A DNA stretch of 64,000 nucleotides. It comes from Parelaphostrongylus tenuis (taxonomy: Eukaryota > Nematoda > Chromadorea > Rhabditida > Metastrongylidae). Under the pieces are notes generated by a model that saw nothing but the letters and a program-made list of their open reading frames with translations, was not told where the DNA came from and made no database searches. The stretch is from contig JAHQIW010002123.1 of NCBI GenBank assembly GCA_019055375.1, forward strand, positions 186,001-250,000, written 5' to 3'. Position 1 is the first letter of the stretch. Each line of letters begins with the position of its first letter. Made by a program: the position numbers and the translations under genes. This document shows positions 29,588-40,200 of this stretch, in pieces.

Positions 29588-32500
29588 TTACTCGAACTGT
29601 AGCAGAACAATCTGGATATCCATTACGTTAGTACCTGTGGGGCCAAGTTTGATATGATTCCTCCCATCATTGTACATAGACCAGAAGCTATAAGAATTTG
29701 AGGTCTGTAGATAGGATTCTGCTTCACTAGTTATGGTCCCGTTAAGGTCGTCATTAGTGAAGAAAGCACCCGCAGCATCTGTAGGACCATCTAGTCCATC
29801 AGTTCCAGCGGCCATGAATAGGAACGGTGGTGGAGTTGTGGAACAGGAGCAAAGTGATATGAAGCAGGATAGTGCCATTTCTTGACATCGTCCCCCGCGA
29901 CCGCTGCCTCGAATTATGACAGTGGTTTCTCCGCCAAACAGCAACGCTATCTGAACCAAGCAAGATGTATCCGTAAGTCTGTATGCTTAAAAAGATGTGT
30001 ATCGAAAGTGCAGAAACCACCTTATTACCGAGCAGTGCTTCGTCGTTCCTACCGCCAAACTTTACCAAGATATCTGGCAAACTCTCTCGCCCTGTTGTAA
30101 TAAGTTCGGCAAAGTCCTTCCCTATGTTTGTGGCATCTCCTCTAAGACGAGCAGTAACAATGTGGGCATCGTAACCATGAGAAGTGAAGTAGTTTTTCAG
30201 CTCAGCAAGAGCATCACGGTTCGATGCAACTATGATATTGTGGGGAATGACCACAGGACCAGACAGAGGAGAAACCTTGGAAAAAAAGTGTTGGCAAGAA
30301 CTCATGAAATGTGGACGTATCAGCCTATATCTACACATCTAACATAACGGGAACAATATGCTTTGAACCTGTAGTTTGTCTAGAATATCTGGTGGTAGAA
30401 TGGACGTCCATTTAGAAGATGTGACTATCTGATCAGACAATTCCTGCATTGAGCTGGTTTGCAGAACTGTTGGTCCACTTGCAATGAATTGAATGAGATC
30501 GTCGATCAAGTCTGACATGAGCAAACTTAGAACCTGGAAATATTCGACAAGATGAACGTTGAAAATCGGACTGGCATTTTGATCAGACAGGACACATATC
30601 AGCAATTATTGTGGTACATACCTGTCCCTTCTTTATGTAGTTCAACGTTTTTCCTCCTTTCACAGTTGAGAGTTTTTGTCGAAAAAGCGTTTAGGACGCG
30701 AATATCAGCACCATTTGATGTCAGTATGTGAATTGTTGTCAGCTTTTCCTCAAGTGATATACCATCTGGCGAACAAAACAAGGCAGAACCACCTCCTGAT
30801 GATTTTATTTGGTATACGCTAGATGGCAATTTGGGGAAAAAAAGGCGTGAACTGAGTTACATTCCTGCTTTAGTGATAGAAACAAATAAAAAAATCTCTT
30901 GTCTTGGAAAATAAAAAGCTTGTTGAGCACAGAAATTCTGGGTTACACAAATGAGTCTCGGAAAAATTTCAACTCTCATAGTGGAGCACTTTATACGCTT
31001 CTTACCTGAAATAAGAAACAAGAAAACAACGTCAGGTGCATCGTTCTTCTGAATGCATTGAAGAGCTTCGTTTGTGGCAGTCACGGAATTCACATCGGGT
31101 AAGTTGTTGTGAGCGCCATAAAATATTTGAGATCGTAGTTTCCAGTCTCTTCAAAAACATATATCAAAAGAAATATCATAATCCATGAATTACGACTGAA
31201 TTTCCTTTTATAACGGGAATGTGTTTTCGCTCCAGTTTGATCCTAGCTGAGCTTTCGATTGGAGATAAGACTGAGTTTTTTCTTGCCTACTTTGGATAAG
31301 CAGATGGTGTATGTCGCATTTCCATGCAAATTTCACATTGTAATAATGAAGCGAGAAAGCAGTGAAGGGACATAAACAGACTACAAGATACCTCTCAGCA
31401 CGAAACGGTACCAGCTTCATGTTTTTGTTTGATTTATTGCATTGTTAGTCTAACTTTGTATTCGACTCTTTTTGAGACCTTGCTCAAAATTAGTTTATCC
31501 TGATAGCATATTCTAAGTCTTTTGTGAAGTCTCCTGGCACCTACACAGTGCAATACACGTGTTTCGGCCTTGCAGCCTCGTCACTCGCCTCGTCTAAGCC
31601 AATCCCTTTCGGGGATGACCGCCTTACAAGTGTCATAACAGATTTTACAAAAGGTTCAAATTATGCTGTCAGGATGTCTCAATTTTAGGCGACGTATTAG
31701 AAACAGTGGAATACAAAGGTATTATAATAAAAATACCAGCCTCGGGCAAGGCGACTGTTGATTACCGCAATGTCCAGTGACCATGTCTCTGGATATGCGG
31801 TGATATGGTATCCGTGGGTGAAGCGAGTTTTCACTTTTCACGAGGTGTAACATGTTCGTCGGCAATTCCTCTTCGTAAGGGAGTATCCCCGAACGGGATT
31901 GGCTCAGACGAAAGGCACTGCGCAACTGACGAGGCTTCAAAGCCGAAACAAGTGTATTGCACTGTATGAGTGTCATTACAGGCCTCACAAAAGGCTTAAA
32001 ATATGCTGTCAGGATGTATTGTTATTGTATCAATGCAATGCATTGTATGGCGCATATGGTGCAATGGTTAAAGGTCCCTGTGACAAACACATGAGCGATG
32101 GTTCGATGTCGCACTCAAGCCTCACCAAGCGTTCCGTTCCTCCGGAGTTGCTCAATTGGTACCAGACTTGTGCGGGAGGATAGCCAGCACCAGTTTCACT
32201 TATGGGTAGGCCACCGTGAATCATTTTGAAAAACAAGCTATGCATTTAATAATCGCAAACGACGTTGAAGAAGTCGAATGGAGGGCACATCTCATAAGGA
32301 TGGATCAACACAGAAAGCTTTCTTTTTTTCAATCCGCCTCATAGTTCTTTTTCACTGTGCGCATACTACAACTTCTAGCGCTCAACTCGCCTTTTATCCT
32401 TTTTTTTGAATGTTAAGAAATATTGATGAGCACGTTTCTTTGCAATCTCGAGGATAGTTTGGCTATGGCACTCCATATGGCGTTCGTTGCTGACTGCCGG

Positions 32501-32962
32501 AGAGTGTTAGGAAATGGGGATCAGCCCCGCGCGCTGCCGCGACAAGCATCACGACCACTCGGCCACGGCCACGCCGCAGCTTTGTTCTTTCTAGTTATTG
32601 CATTGTGAACATACTTGTCTACTTGTGCAATCGGTGCGATCACAATGCCTTCTAGTAGGCGAGATCCCAAGCATTTCTCCGCTGCCAAAGTCATTAGGAT
32701 CGACGCCTTGCCGAATGCAACGATGACAAAGCGAGTAGCCGACGACAATGGCAGAGATACCGTACTCGACGACGTCGAAACTGTAAGCTGATGTTCTGTG
32801 AGGTGTAACGCCTGAAAATCTGATGTATTTGAAGTGCTTACAAGTGAGTGAGAAAACTGAGAACAGTCGGAAATGTACACCTAACTTCATCACACACGAG
32901 TACGGAGAAACAGCTTCACAACATCGTTTGAACGCCGCCAACGCCTCCACCTTCATACACAT
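29588..32962 (-). CDS. Glycerate kinase (GLYCTK / MOFRL family), about 7 exons
   Basis: Phosphorylates glycerate using ATP in serine and fructose catabolism. Exons on the - strand, in order: start near 32962 (MCMKVEALAAFKR; its 3' end is uncertain), then 32811-32615, 31148-31006, 30795-30622, 30533-30369, 30275-30066, 29950-29588. Phases match at every junction after exon 1. Family motifs in order: FVIVAFGKAS, LISGGGSALF across an intron, IASGPTV, HNIIVASN, LLFGGETTV, GSGRGGRCQEMAL, AAGTDGLDGPTDAAGAFF, and GPTGTNVMD near the end. The product is about 440 residues, shorter than the human enzyme, mainly at the N terminus. In the fourth exon a run of five T (about 30686-30690) shifts the frame: reading on from LNAF gives nonsense, while removing one T gives RQKLSTVKGGKTLNYI and restores the next phase. 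The intron between exons 2 and 3 contains a ribozyme pair and SINEs. Confidence 0.9.
31549..31588 (-). ncRNA. Hammerhead motif, family B, one core change
   Basis: - strand: stem II GGC-TGCAAG-GCC, GAAACACGTGTA and the TTGCAC arm are intact, but the core reads GTGACGA instead of CTGACGA, which should abolish cleavage. Confidence 0.6.
31921..31961 (+). ncRNA. Intact hammerhead ribozyme motif, family B
   Basis: GCAA pairs with TTGC (stem I); core CTGACGA; stem II GGCT-TCAA-AGCC (four pairs, tetraloop); GAA; stem III ACAAGTGT (A-U, C-G, loop AAGT); cleavage base A. Every invariant base is present. It is antisense within the glycerate kinase intron. Confidence 0.75.
32045..32330 (+). repeat. SINE1 copy in glycerate kinase intron
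   Basis: Head GGCGCATATGGTGCAATGGTT, B-box-like GGTTCGATGTCGCACTCAAG, body TTGCTCAATTGGTACCAGAC, and tail CATCTCATAAGGATGGATCA. Confidence 0.75.
32425..32578 (-). repeat. SINE2 copy, 3' truncated, in glycerate kinase intron
   Basis: Reverse complement of the SINE2 5' half: the right end reads CGACCACTCGGCCACGGCCACG (head) and the left end TGCAATCTCGAGGATAGTTTGG. It abuts the donor-side exon at 32615. Confidence 0.65.
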
Positions 32963-33244
32963 GCCGTTTACAGAGTGAAAATGAAGAAAAACAACCCATC
33001 AGGTAGCGTGTTTACTACACCATTACAAGGTCACCGTAATCTACACCAGTGAAAAATGTTTGATAATAAACTGGGACGCATTCAGTCTTTATGTACAATG
33101 TACAAATAGATGACAACGACCTCTATCTGCCATTCCATGTAAAAAACTTCGTAAAAATAATTTTTGAGCAAAAGAATTCCCATAGGTCTAATAATTGTTA
33201 TTCGAGCCAACATGTCATGTGGTCTGGTAATGGGCTCTTGTACA

Positions 33245-33287
33245 GCCCGATACACGTGTTTCGACTTTACAGTCTCGTCAGTCGGGC
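33245..33287 (-). ncRNA. Intact hammerhead ribozyme motif, family A
   Basis: - strand: GCCCGA/TCGGGC stem I (six pairs); core CTGACGA; stem II GACT-GTAA-AGTC (four pairs); GAA; stem III ACACGTGT with A-U and C-G and an ACGT loop; cleavage base A. This is the best-formed copy in the window. Confidence 0.8.
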
Positions 33288-33664
33288 AGATCTCGTCGTT
33301 TTTCAATCTTTCTAGCCAATCCTCTTTGTAGCCCTACTCTCCCTACAAAGTGGTATCGAAGACGAACGTTTTACAATGAAAGTCAAGTGAAATTATCACC
33401 GAACTTACAGTTTCCTACACTCGCTTGCTTTTTGGCTGGTTTTTTTTTATCATGCTATACCCTTTTTCTAGTGTTTTATCAAAACCACAAAAATAAATGT
33501 ATAATATGATAAAAATACCAGCCAAAGAGCAATCGAGTGTAAACACTGTATGTTCGGTGATAGTTTCACTTGACATAGAGTGTAAAACGTTCGTCTTCGG
33601 CAACTCTCTGTAGGGAGAGGCTCCCGAGAGGATTGGCTACAAAGATTGAAAGACGACGGCTTCT

Positions 33665-33706
33665 GCCTGACTGAGTAGACTGTAAGTCGAAACACGTGTA
33701 TCGGGC
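33665..33706 (+). ncRNA. Hammerhead motif, family A, core damaged
   Basis: Partner of 33245-33287. The core reads CTGAGTA rather than CTGACGA (the essential G is lost). Stem III and the TCGGGC arm are intact. Confidence 0.6.
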
Positions 33707-34004
33707 TGTACAGGAGCCCATTACCTCACCACATGACATGTTGGCTCAAATAAGAATGAAGATATCTATTGAAATTTGAGCGTAGTCTTAATAAAACACT
33801 CGAAAATAAAGGTATAATTTAATACACAAGATTTCTCGCAAATAAAAAATAACTGCAATAAAATTAGGGATTTTCAAAAAAATCATAAAATCTGAATGAA
33901 AAAACCCTTTTTTCTCGGTTGTAGCGGATCCACATCTTGATCATTTCTCCGTTTCTAATCTTATCATTATCGAAGACTTCCCCGTTCTATGATGACAAAA
34001 CGAG

Positions 34005-34305
34005 TATCATTTGTCGTCCCGTTGATCGTCGAGTGACTCGAGGGGGCACAGCAACACCTCCAGTTTTCCCTGCTGCGTGCAGGAGTAACCCACTGGGTCC
34101 TCTTCGCTCTGGGGATTCGTTTAGTATCATACCTTTCTTTTGTGCTTTTCGTGAAGAAATCGGACCATCGGGTTGGTAATCTTCTTGTTGAGCATTTGAT
34201 ACCCCGAGGAATCTAGTTGGTAACGGCTCTAGTGCATCGGTTGTCGTTAGAGCGCAAAACGTGTCTGGCCCACTTTCATCTCTATAGCCTGGCGAGTAGT
34301 TCAAG
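34005..34305 (-). mobile_element. RTE-type LINE 3'-end fragment
   Basis: Matches the 3' part of the RTE copy at 39190-40250. Shared blocks include GTTGATCGTCGAGTGACTCG, CCATCGGGTTGG, CCCGAGGAAT and CATCGGTTGTCGTT. On the - strand these encode the region after the RT. Confidence 0.7.
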
Positions 34306-34308
34306 ACA

Positions 34309-34500
34309 ATGACAGGGGTACTGTACTCTGAGAAAGTGATATTGCAGGCTTTTTTTGAGTGCGACTCAACACCTTTGAATCTGGTTTATGGGAAATGCTA
34401 GTAAGTGAATGCAAATGAATAATACAGGGGGAGATATCTAACATTGTCACCCAGGCATACCCGTTTGAACGCTGCCATAACTTCCATTCCCATTCACATA
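34309..34500 (-). pseudogene. Decayed duplicate of the glycerate kinase 5' exon region
   Basis: The - strand near 34490 reads MEVMAAFKRVC, close to the glycerate kinase start (MKVEALAAFKRCC). The sequence down to 34309 loosely follows the first intron and second exon of that gene before being cut by the RTE fragment. No intact exon remains. Confidence 0.45.
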
Positions 34501-36400
34501 GTGCTTAAGTCGACATGATGAAGTAATAACGCATAAAATCGGGTGTGCAGCCATACTCAAACTACCACAATATCGTCAAATGTAACTGATTACAATCGAG
34601 CTATATGACTTGATGCTCCATTCTTCACTTTGGTTATCTTCGATTCCCCATAGCAAATTGGATATAACTTTCGCGACATTTCTCTATATTCGCTTCAATT
34701 CTTCTCTATGTTCCCTTAATCTGTCCAGTGCAATGTGACATCACTGTGACAGTCACAGTGGTCGGTTTGGATCATCAACTACAGTCTCACCGCTTTGTCA
34801 ATCATGGACCGGTTAATTTATATCAAATCGGGACGCATAGAGAGATAATTGGGGAATTCGTAAAGGTCACTAGCATGGTCCTTGACATTCTTCTACTCCA
34901 TTACGTCACAGTTGTCTGCCCAAACTATAGTTAACAATCGACATCGGCATTGATTAGTACGTTGCAGTTCTTGGTGTTCTCATACGATATCATTAGCATA
35001 AGGCTTATATCACAATGGCTAACTGTAGAGTGGATTCTGCGCTACTGAGATCCCTGACAGGATCACATTTGAATCCTATCTGTTTCGTAAAATATGTTCA
35101 TAGCCTCAGTGGGTACATTTGAACTCAAAATCTGATATCGGACCTGACTTTATTATAATATCGTCTAGCGTTTGATCGACGAATTAAAGGATTCGTTATC
35201 GTCACGGGAGTTAATTTCAATGTACGAGGAATCCAAGTTGCAAGATAGTAGGACGCCTCTTCGTCCACAAAATAATACCAGTAACTGCCATTGATGGAGA
35301 GTCGAGGAAGCCATAACGGCTATTTTGGGTTCAAGGAAAATTGTTTTGGTCCAGATTTTATCATGTTCTGAGGAATAAAGTCTACATATCACCGATCGCA
35401 CCTAAACAGACATTCAAACTCGAGAATTCCATGTACCAATACTGCAAAACAATGGAATAAACGAAAGAGATGTTGCAGTTTCTGATTAGACACCCGAAGT
35501 CGGAGCACTCTACGCATCAAATTTGTTAGGCTAGGAACGAGTAGACAAATTTCCAGCACGCTCAACAGCATGCAAACACGTCTTCTAAAAGTGTAAGTAG
35601 AGTTTGATTGCATAGTGAAGAGAAATCCATAGCTTTGTTGTTCTTAGTGTGAAGGTAAATGCTGCAATACTGAGCAATATAAAGGTGATTGTGGCGATCA
35701 ATTGAGGGCCAGGTAACTTCTAGAAAGTTTGCTGATCGTTCAAATTCTGTCTTTGATCTTTTAGGCTGTGAGAATGGCTCGAGCCTTCTCGATGCAGCGT
35801 GGGGCATGGGCCAGTGATGAATCGCCGAAACATAGGTATGACTTTGACATACTAACCTTGAGAAAGCTCTCAACATTCTCACACACCATATTGAATGTTT
35901 AGAGTGCAGATCAAAACAGAGATGGATCTTTTGAGTATCAACTCCTAAGGCTCGATCAATTGCGATACACATTATCTTTCAATTCAAAAAAAAAAACTAA
36001 GTGTGATCTTATCGGACTTGGAATGATTCTCTATGGGCATGATTTTTTCTTCAAACCTACTAAATGAGGCTGCTACCGATTCCCACTCGTAGTGTATAGT
36101 TAACCCACACTAGATGATCTTAAGCGATTTATTTCCGACGAAATATTGTCATTGAGTGATAGCTGTGAAGTTGCGCTACATCAGAATTAGTGATAGCAGT
36201 GATCCGGTGTTGAAAACGCTAAAAAAGCGGTTACATTTCAGCCAGAGGAGTTTCAATCATTTCTATGCCGGCCTATTTTTAACATACTTCACTTCACTCA
36301 GGGTAAAATCCTAACACTAAGGATCACGACATACCCTACTTTCTTACATCACACTCCAATTTCATCCTCCTCGCTTCTTGAACATTCGTGTATGAAAGTG
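34501..36400. other. No gene; possible decayed repeat at 35750-35960
   Basis: I see no conserved protein. The stretch GGGGCATGGGCCAGTGATGA then CGCCGAAACATAGGTATG near 35800 has a relative at 59145-59200, so it is a dispersed repeat. Confidence 0.45.
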
Positions 36401-37246
36401 TCCACAGTTAGCTTTCTCGCTTTTGCACTGTCACAGCTTGACTCGTAGCCAGGCTTCCAGATGTCAAAAAATTTTTTGGGCTAAGTGACTCTGTCCAAAG
36501 ATAACCCGGCGTAAACATATTACCTTAAGGTTACTAACAGAAGAGGAAATTTTTGGCTAAAACCTAGTTATAGGCGAATAACATGTTATGTTATAATAAG
36601 CACCGGCGATCTGGGGACTTTTCTAAATGTCTCCTACTTTGGCAAAACATTATCATAACGCCACTGTGTACCTTTCTTATTGGTGGACATTACAATATCG
36701 GAGCAGGAAAAGCAACCTTCTATATGATTGGCATATTACTGATGATCTGTGAGTTATTCATTGTTGCACTCAAGAACTTATTGAACGCATCACAATTTCT
36801 TGAAGCACTAGGTTCGAATCATGCTTTCACCAGCATTAATGAGGTGACTGTGAAAAAAAACTGACGCTCGAATTTACAACCACACATTCAACTCAGCTGA
36901 TATCAGATGTGCTTTCAAGATGACCTTTGTGAAATATTGTTTCAAGCAAAGATACCTACAGAAGTGTCTGTGTAAAGAAATGCCGTCGGATCTATACGAA
37001 GATGTCAGTTAGAAATAAAGTAGTACGAATTTGATTCCATATGGGCAGATGTGAAATCGAACGATCTTTATAAGACAGTGTAAATGAAGGCAGCAGTATA
37101 TCATTTTGGTATGTGGAATCTCTCTACTGAACACATCTTAGGCGTTACACATTTGCATGCTCACAAATATTTATTGATTGTTTGCACAATTTAAATAAAA
37201 CGCTGTAAAAGAAGTACTTGGGAAAGACAGCAAGTTCTAGAAAAGT
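36401..37246. other. 3' flank of the deaminase gene, also present near 46400-46930
   Basis: Patches such as AACTCAGCTGATATCAGATG and the stretch next to the stop codon recur beside the deaminase pseudogene. A 93-codon + frame at 36583-36864 has no recognised domain. Confidence 0.4.
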
Positions 37247-40200
37247 CTAAAGTTTCTTATGATTGCCGTCATTTTTCGTCCAGGAGTCAAACGGTTTGAG
37301 GTAGTCGGTAACAGTCAGTTGTTCCAACTTTCTAAAATCGTTCCATAACGTCAAGAAACCACTGAGGAACTCTTACACTTATAAATCTTCTCTTCCAGTT
37401 TTATTGCAAACCTTTATCCACTCATAACCTAAATTCAAAAAAAGAGCACTCCTCACATTTTTCTCATCGGTGCGCGGATTTTTGAGAAAATCGTGAAACA
37501 CTTTATCATCGAAGCCAGCCGCGGCTGCCTGAAATATGAGGTTTGATCAGAAATAAGTAATTAATGTTAAAACTACATTTAGTTTGATGTTCCTTTTCGA
37601 ATGCGCACAGATAGAGCAGTAGTAATGATGTTGTTCAATTTTTACTTTATTTGCACAAAAGTTGATAAACGGCTTTTACTGCGGCGTCATTCAAAACGCT
37701 CGTGTGGAGGGCGTTAACATTGAATGACTTCCTTACGTCATAAATTTTGGAATAGTCCCTTATTTCTTAGAAGGGATGATATTGACAGTATTGTGATGTT
37801 TGCCGCCATCATGGAAAGAAGCCATCAATCAGAGATTGGTAGAGAACTCAAGCCAAAGCTGGTAAAAAATGATGAAAAGAAGCCCAACATTACAAGTGAT
37901 TAGTAAAATCATCATTGAAAGAAAAAAAGCTGCAATATGTAGAATAATCGTACCTCTTCTGGTGTAGCTGCGTAATAGATGGCACTGAGCCGGGCCCATA
38001 GACAGGCACCCATACACATCGGACAGGGATAGCAGGATGTGTACAGCGTACAACCAGACAAATTGTAATCACCTAAGCATAGATCTCACTCCATATAAAA
38101 GCAAATAGAAGCTAAGCGAGTCGAAAAGTCATAGGAGATGAAGCTGAGTGAAAGAGAAAAAAAAACGAAAAAAGAGCGATAGTAGAATAGGAGCGCCGGT
38201 TATGCGGTGGTTAGTACGCGCTCGAAGAAAGGCGAGACGCGGGTTCACCTTCCCTATACAGAGTTCAGGGATCAGGATCACTCATCATTTTTGGATATAT
38301 AGTCATACTTTGTGATGGCGTTCCAAAATTCGTTAAATGAAAAAGGAATTCCTGTAGCGAAAACCCCTGTCTTTTCCAAGTGTCGACGGTTATTTACCAT
38401 TGCAACGAAAAGACTGCTTGGACATGACCATTCTCTCTCGTATGAAAGAATTTTTTTCACTAATACAAGAACTTACCGATTTTCTTGCACGCATTTCTGA
38501 TCGCGGTCACTTCAGCATGCATTGTGGGATCGTTTGTCGCAAAAACCTGCAACGACGTCATAATTTCATTTTCTTTTCTGCTAAAACTGAAAAAAGTTCA
38601 AGAATTCATCGAGAAGTGAATGTTAAAAGGTGAAGCGCATATGTAGTGCAAAGTCAGCAGTGCTTTGAAATACTCATGTGCTCATAAGTTTGTTCCATCA
38701 CCGTTCAAGATCACTAGCCATCCTGTTCCTCAAGGTCGAGATAGACTAATATCACTTAGGCTTGTCTATGCGGACAAATAGGCGCAGTTAATAGATCGTT
38801 AGGAAACTGTTGGTTATTAAAAAGGCTAAATATGTATTTGCTAATCTCGATAATACTTTATAGAGTAGAGTGCAATACGTTTTCTTGAATATGTAAGACG
38901 GCTTGCTCAGCTGAAGCTTTTTCTGAAGTTAACAGGTCTTAACAATTTGTTCATATCTATTTCTAAGATGTACTTAAAAATCACAATTCTGCTAAATTCT
39001 CTCATTTTTATAAAAGCCTACAGACCGGTAAGGGAAAATTTGACTATGCACGTACATATAATCTACTACGTAAAAACTAGGTGACTGGCACCTAAGTGGA
39101 TCTTTGTTGCGATTTCTGAGTTAAATTTAACTCAGTCTTGTAGCTCAAAGAAGAGGCTTGATTTGCTTTTAGCAACGTGCTAGACGATCTTAATCAATAT
39201 CAGTGTCCCAATCACCTGTATCACCTGTCGCTTGTCGTCTTGTTGATCGTCGAGTAACTCGAGCGGGTACCAGGAACACTTTCATTTTTGCCTATCGCGT
39301 GCAAGAGTAGCCCAGTGCGCCCTCCTCGCTCTAGGAATTCGCTGAGCATCGTTTTGTTTTAGTCTTTCGTGAGCAAATCGTACCATCGGGTCGATAGGCC
39401 TATGTTGTAGAGCGCTTGATTTCCCGAGGAATTCAGTCGGTAACGGCTCTCGTCCATCGGTTGTCGTTGAAGCGCATCACTTGTCTAACCTACCTTATTT
39501 TCCATATCCTGGTGTGTAAAACGCCGTCCTTGATCTTCGATCGGTGATGTAAGTCGGAACTTTGGATCCTTTCTTTCATTTGCGAAATACGGGATACTCC
39601 TAGGATCGACCTTTCGTCTGCGCGTTCAATAATAAGACCAAGAGATCTTTCATCCTGCTTACGTAACGACTAGATTTCTGCTGCATACGTTAGAGCAGGG
39701 ATAGTTGTCGAGTCGGAAAGGTGGCATGAAGTCGGATGTTCTTTGTCCTCTTCACTACATCCTCAGTATTGTGACGTTCCTCGAGCAGCTCATTTCCTCC
39801 TGCTCAACTCTGGAGTAAGGTCGTTCATCATGTTGATTTCACGACTTAGATAGACGTGACTGGAGCATTCGCAGATGTTCGTTCCGTTGAGCGCGAATGG
39901 GGCGTTCAAAATTCTTCCGTTCCTCATGGACATCGTTTTCGTCAAATTTAGTTGAAGATCAATCCTTCCACAGGTGTTGCCGAAATTGGTCAACATTCTT
40001 CCCGCTTTGGCCGATGCTTTGTGTTATGAGGACGATATCATCAGCAAAGCAAAGAGGGTTTGTTGACCGCCGATTTTCACTCCCGTAGCGTCTCATTCTA
40101 ATACTCGTATGACATCTCGGAGGGCGGCAGTGAATAGTTTTGGCGAAATTGTGTCGCTTTGTCAAAACCCTCTTCTTAGTGTCACGCCAGTGTCCTAATA

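Larger units (their letters stand above)
31501..32020. mobile_element. Family B hammerhead element, inverted pair in glycerate kinase intron
   Basis: The left half (- strand) runs from a TCCTGATAGCATATTCTAAG tail through the motif at 31549-31588; the right half (+ strand) ends with the motif at 31921-31961 and the tail CAAAAGGCTTAAAATATGCT then GTCAGGATGT. The tail also recurs at 31635-31682. The internal ATACCAGCC motif is shared with family A. Confidence 0.7.
33195..33810. mobile_element. Family A hammerhead element, inverted pair
   Basis: The left half (- strand) holds the motif at 33245-33287 and the right half (+ strand) the motif at 33665-33706. Between them are two inverted GATAAAAATACCAGCC-type ends (33430-33450 and 33508-33525). 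The right tail is ATTGAAATTTGAGCGTAGTC then TTAATAAAACACTCG and GGTATAAT, as at 23530-23570. No protein is encoded. Confidence 0.75.
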
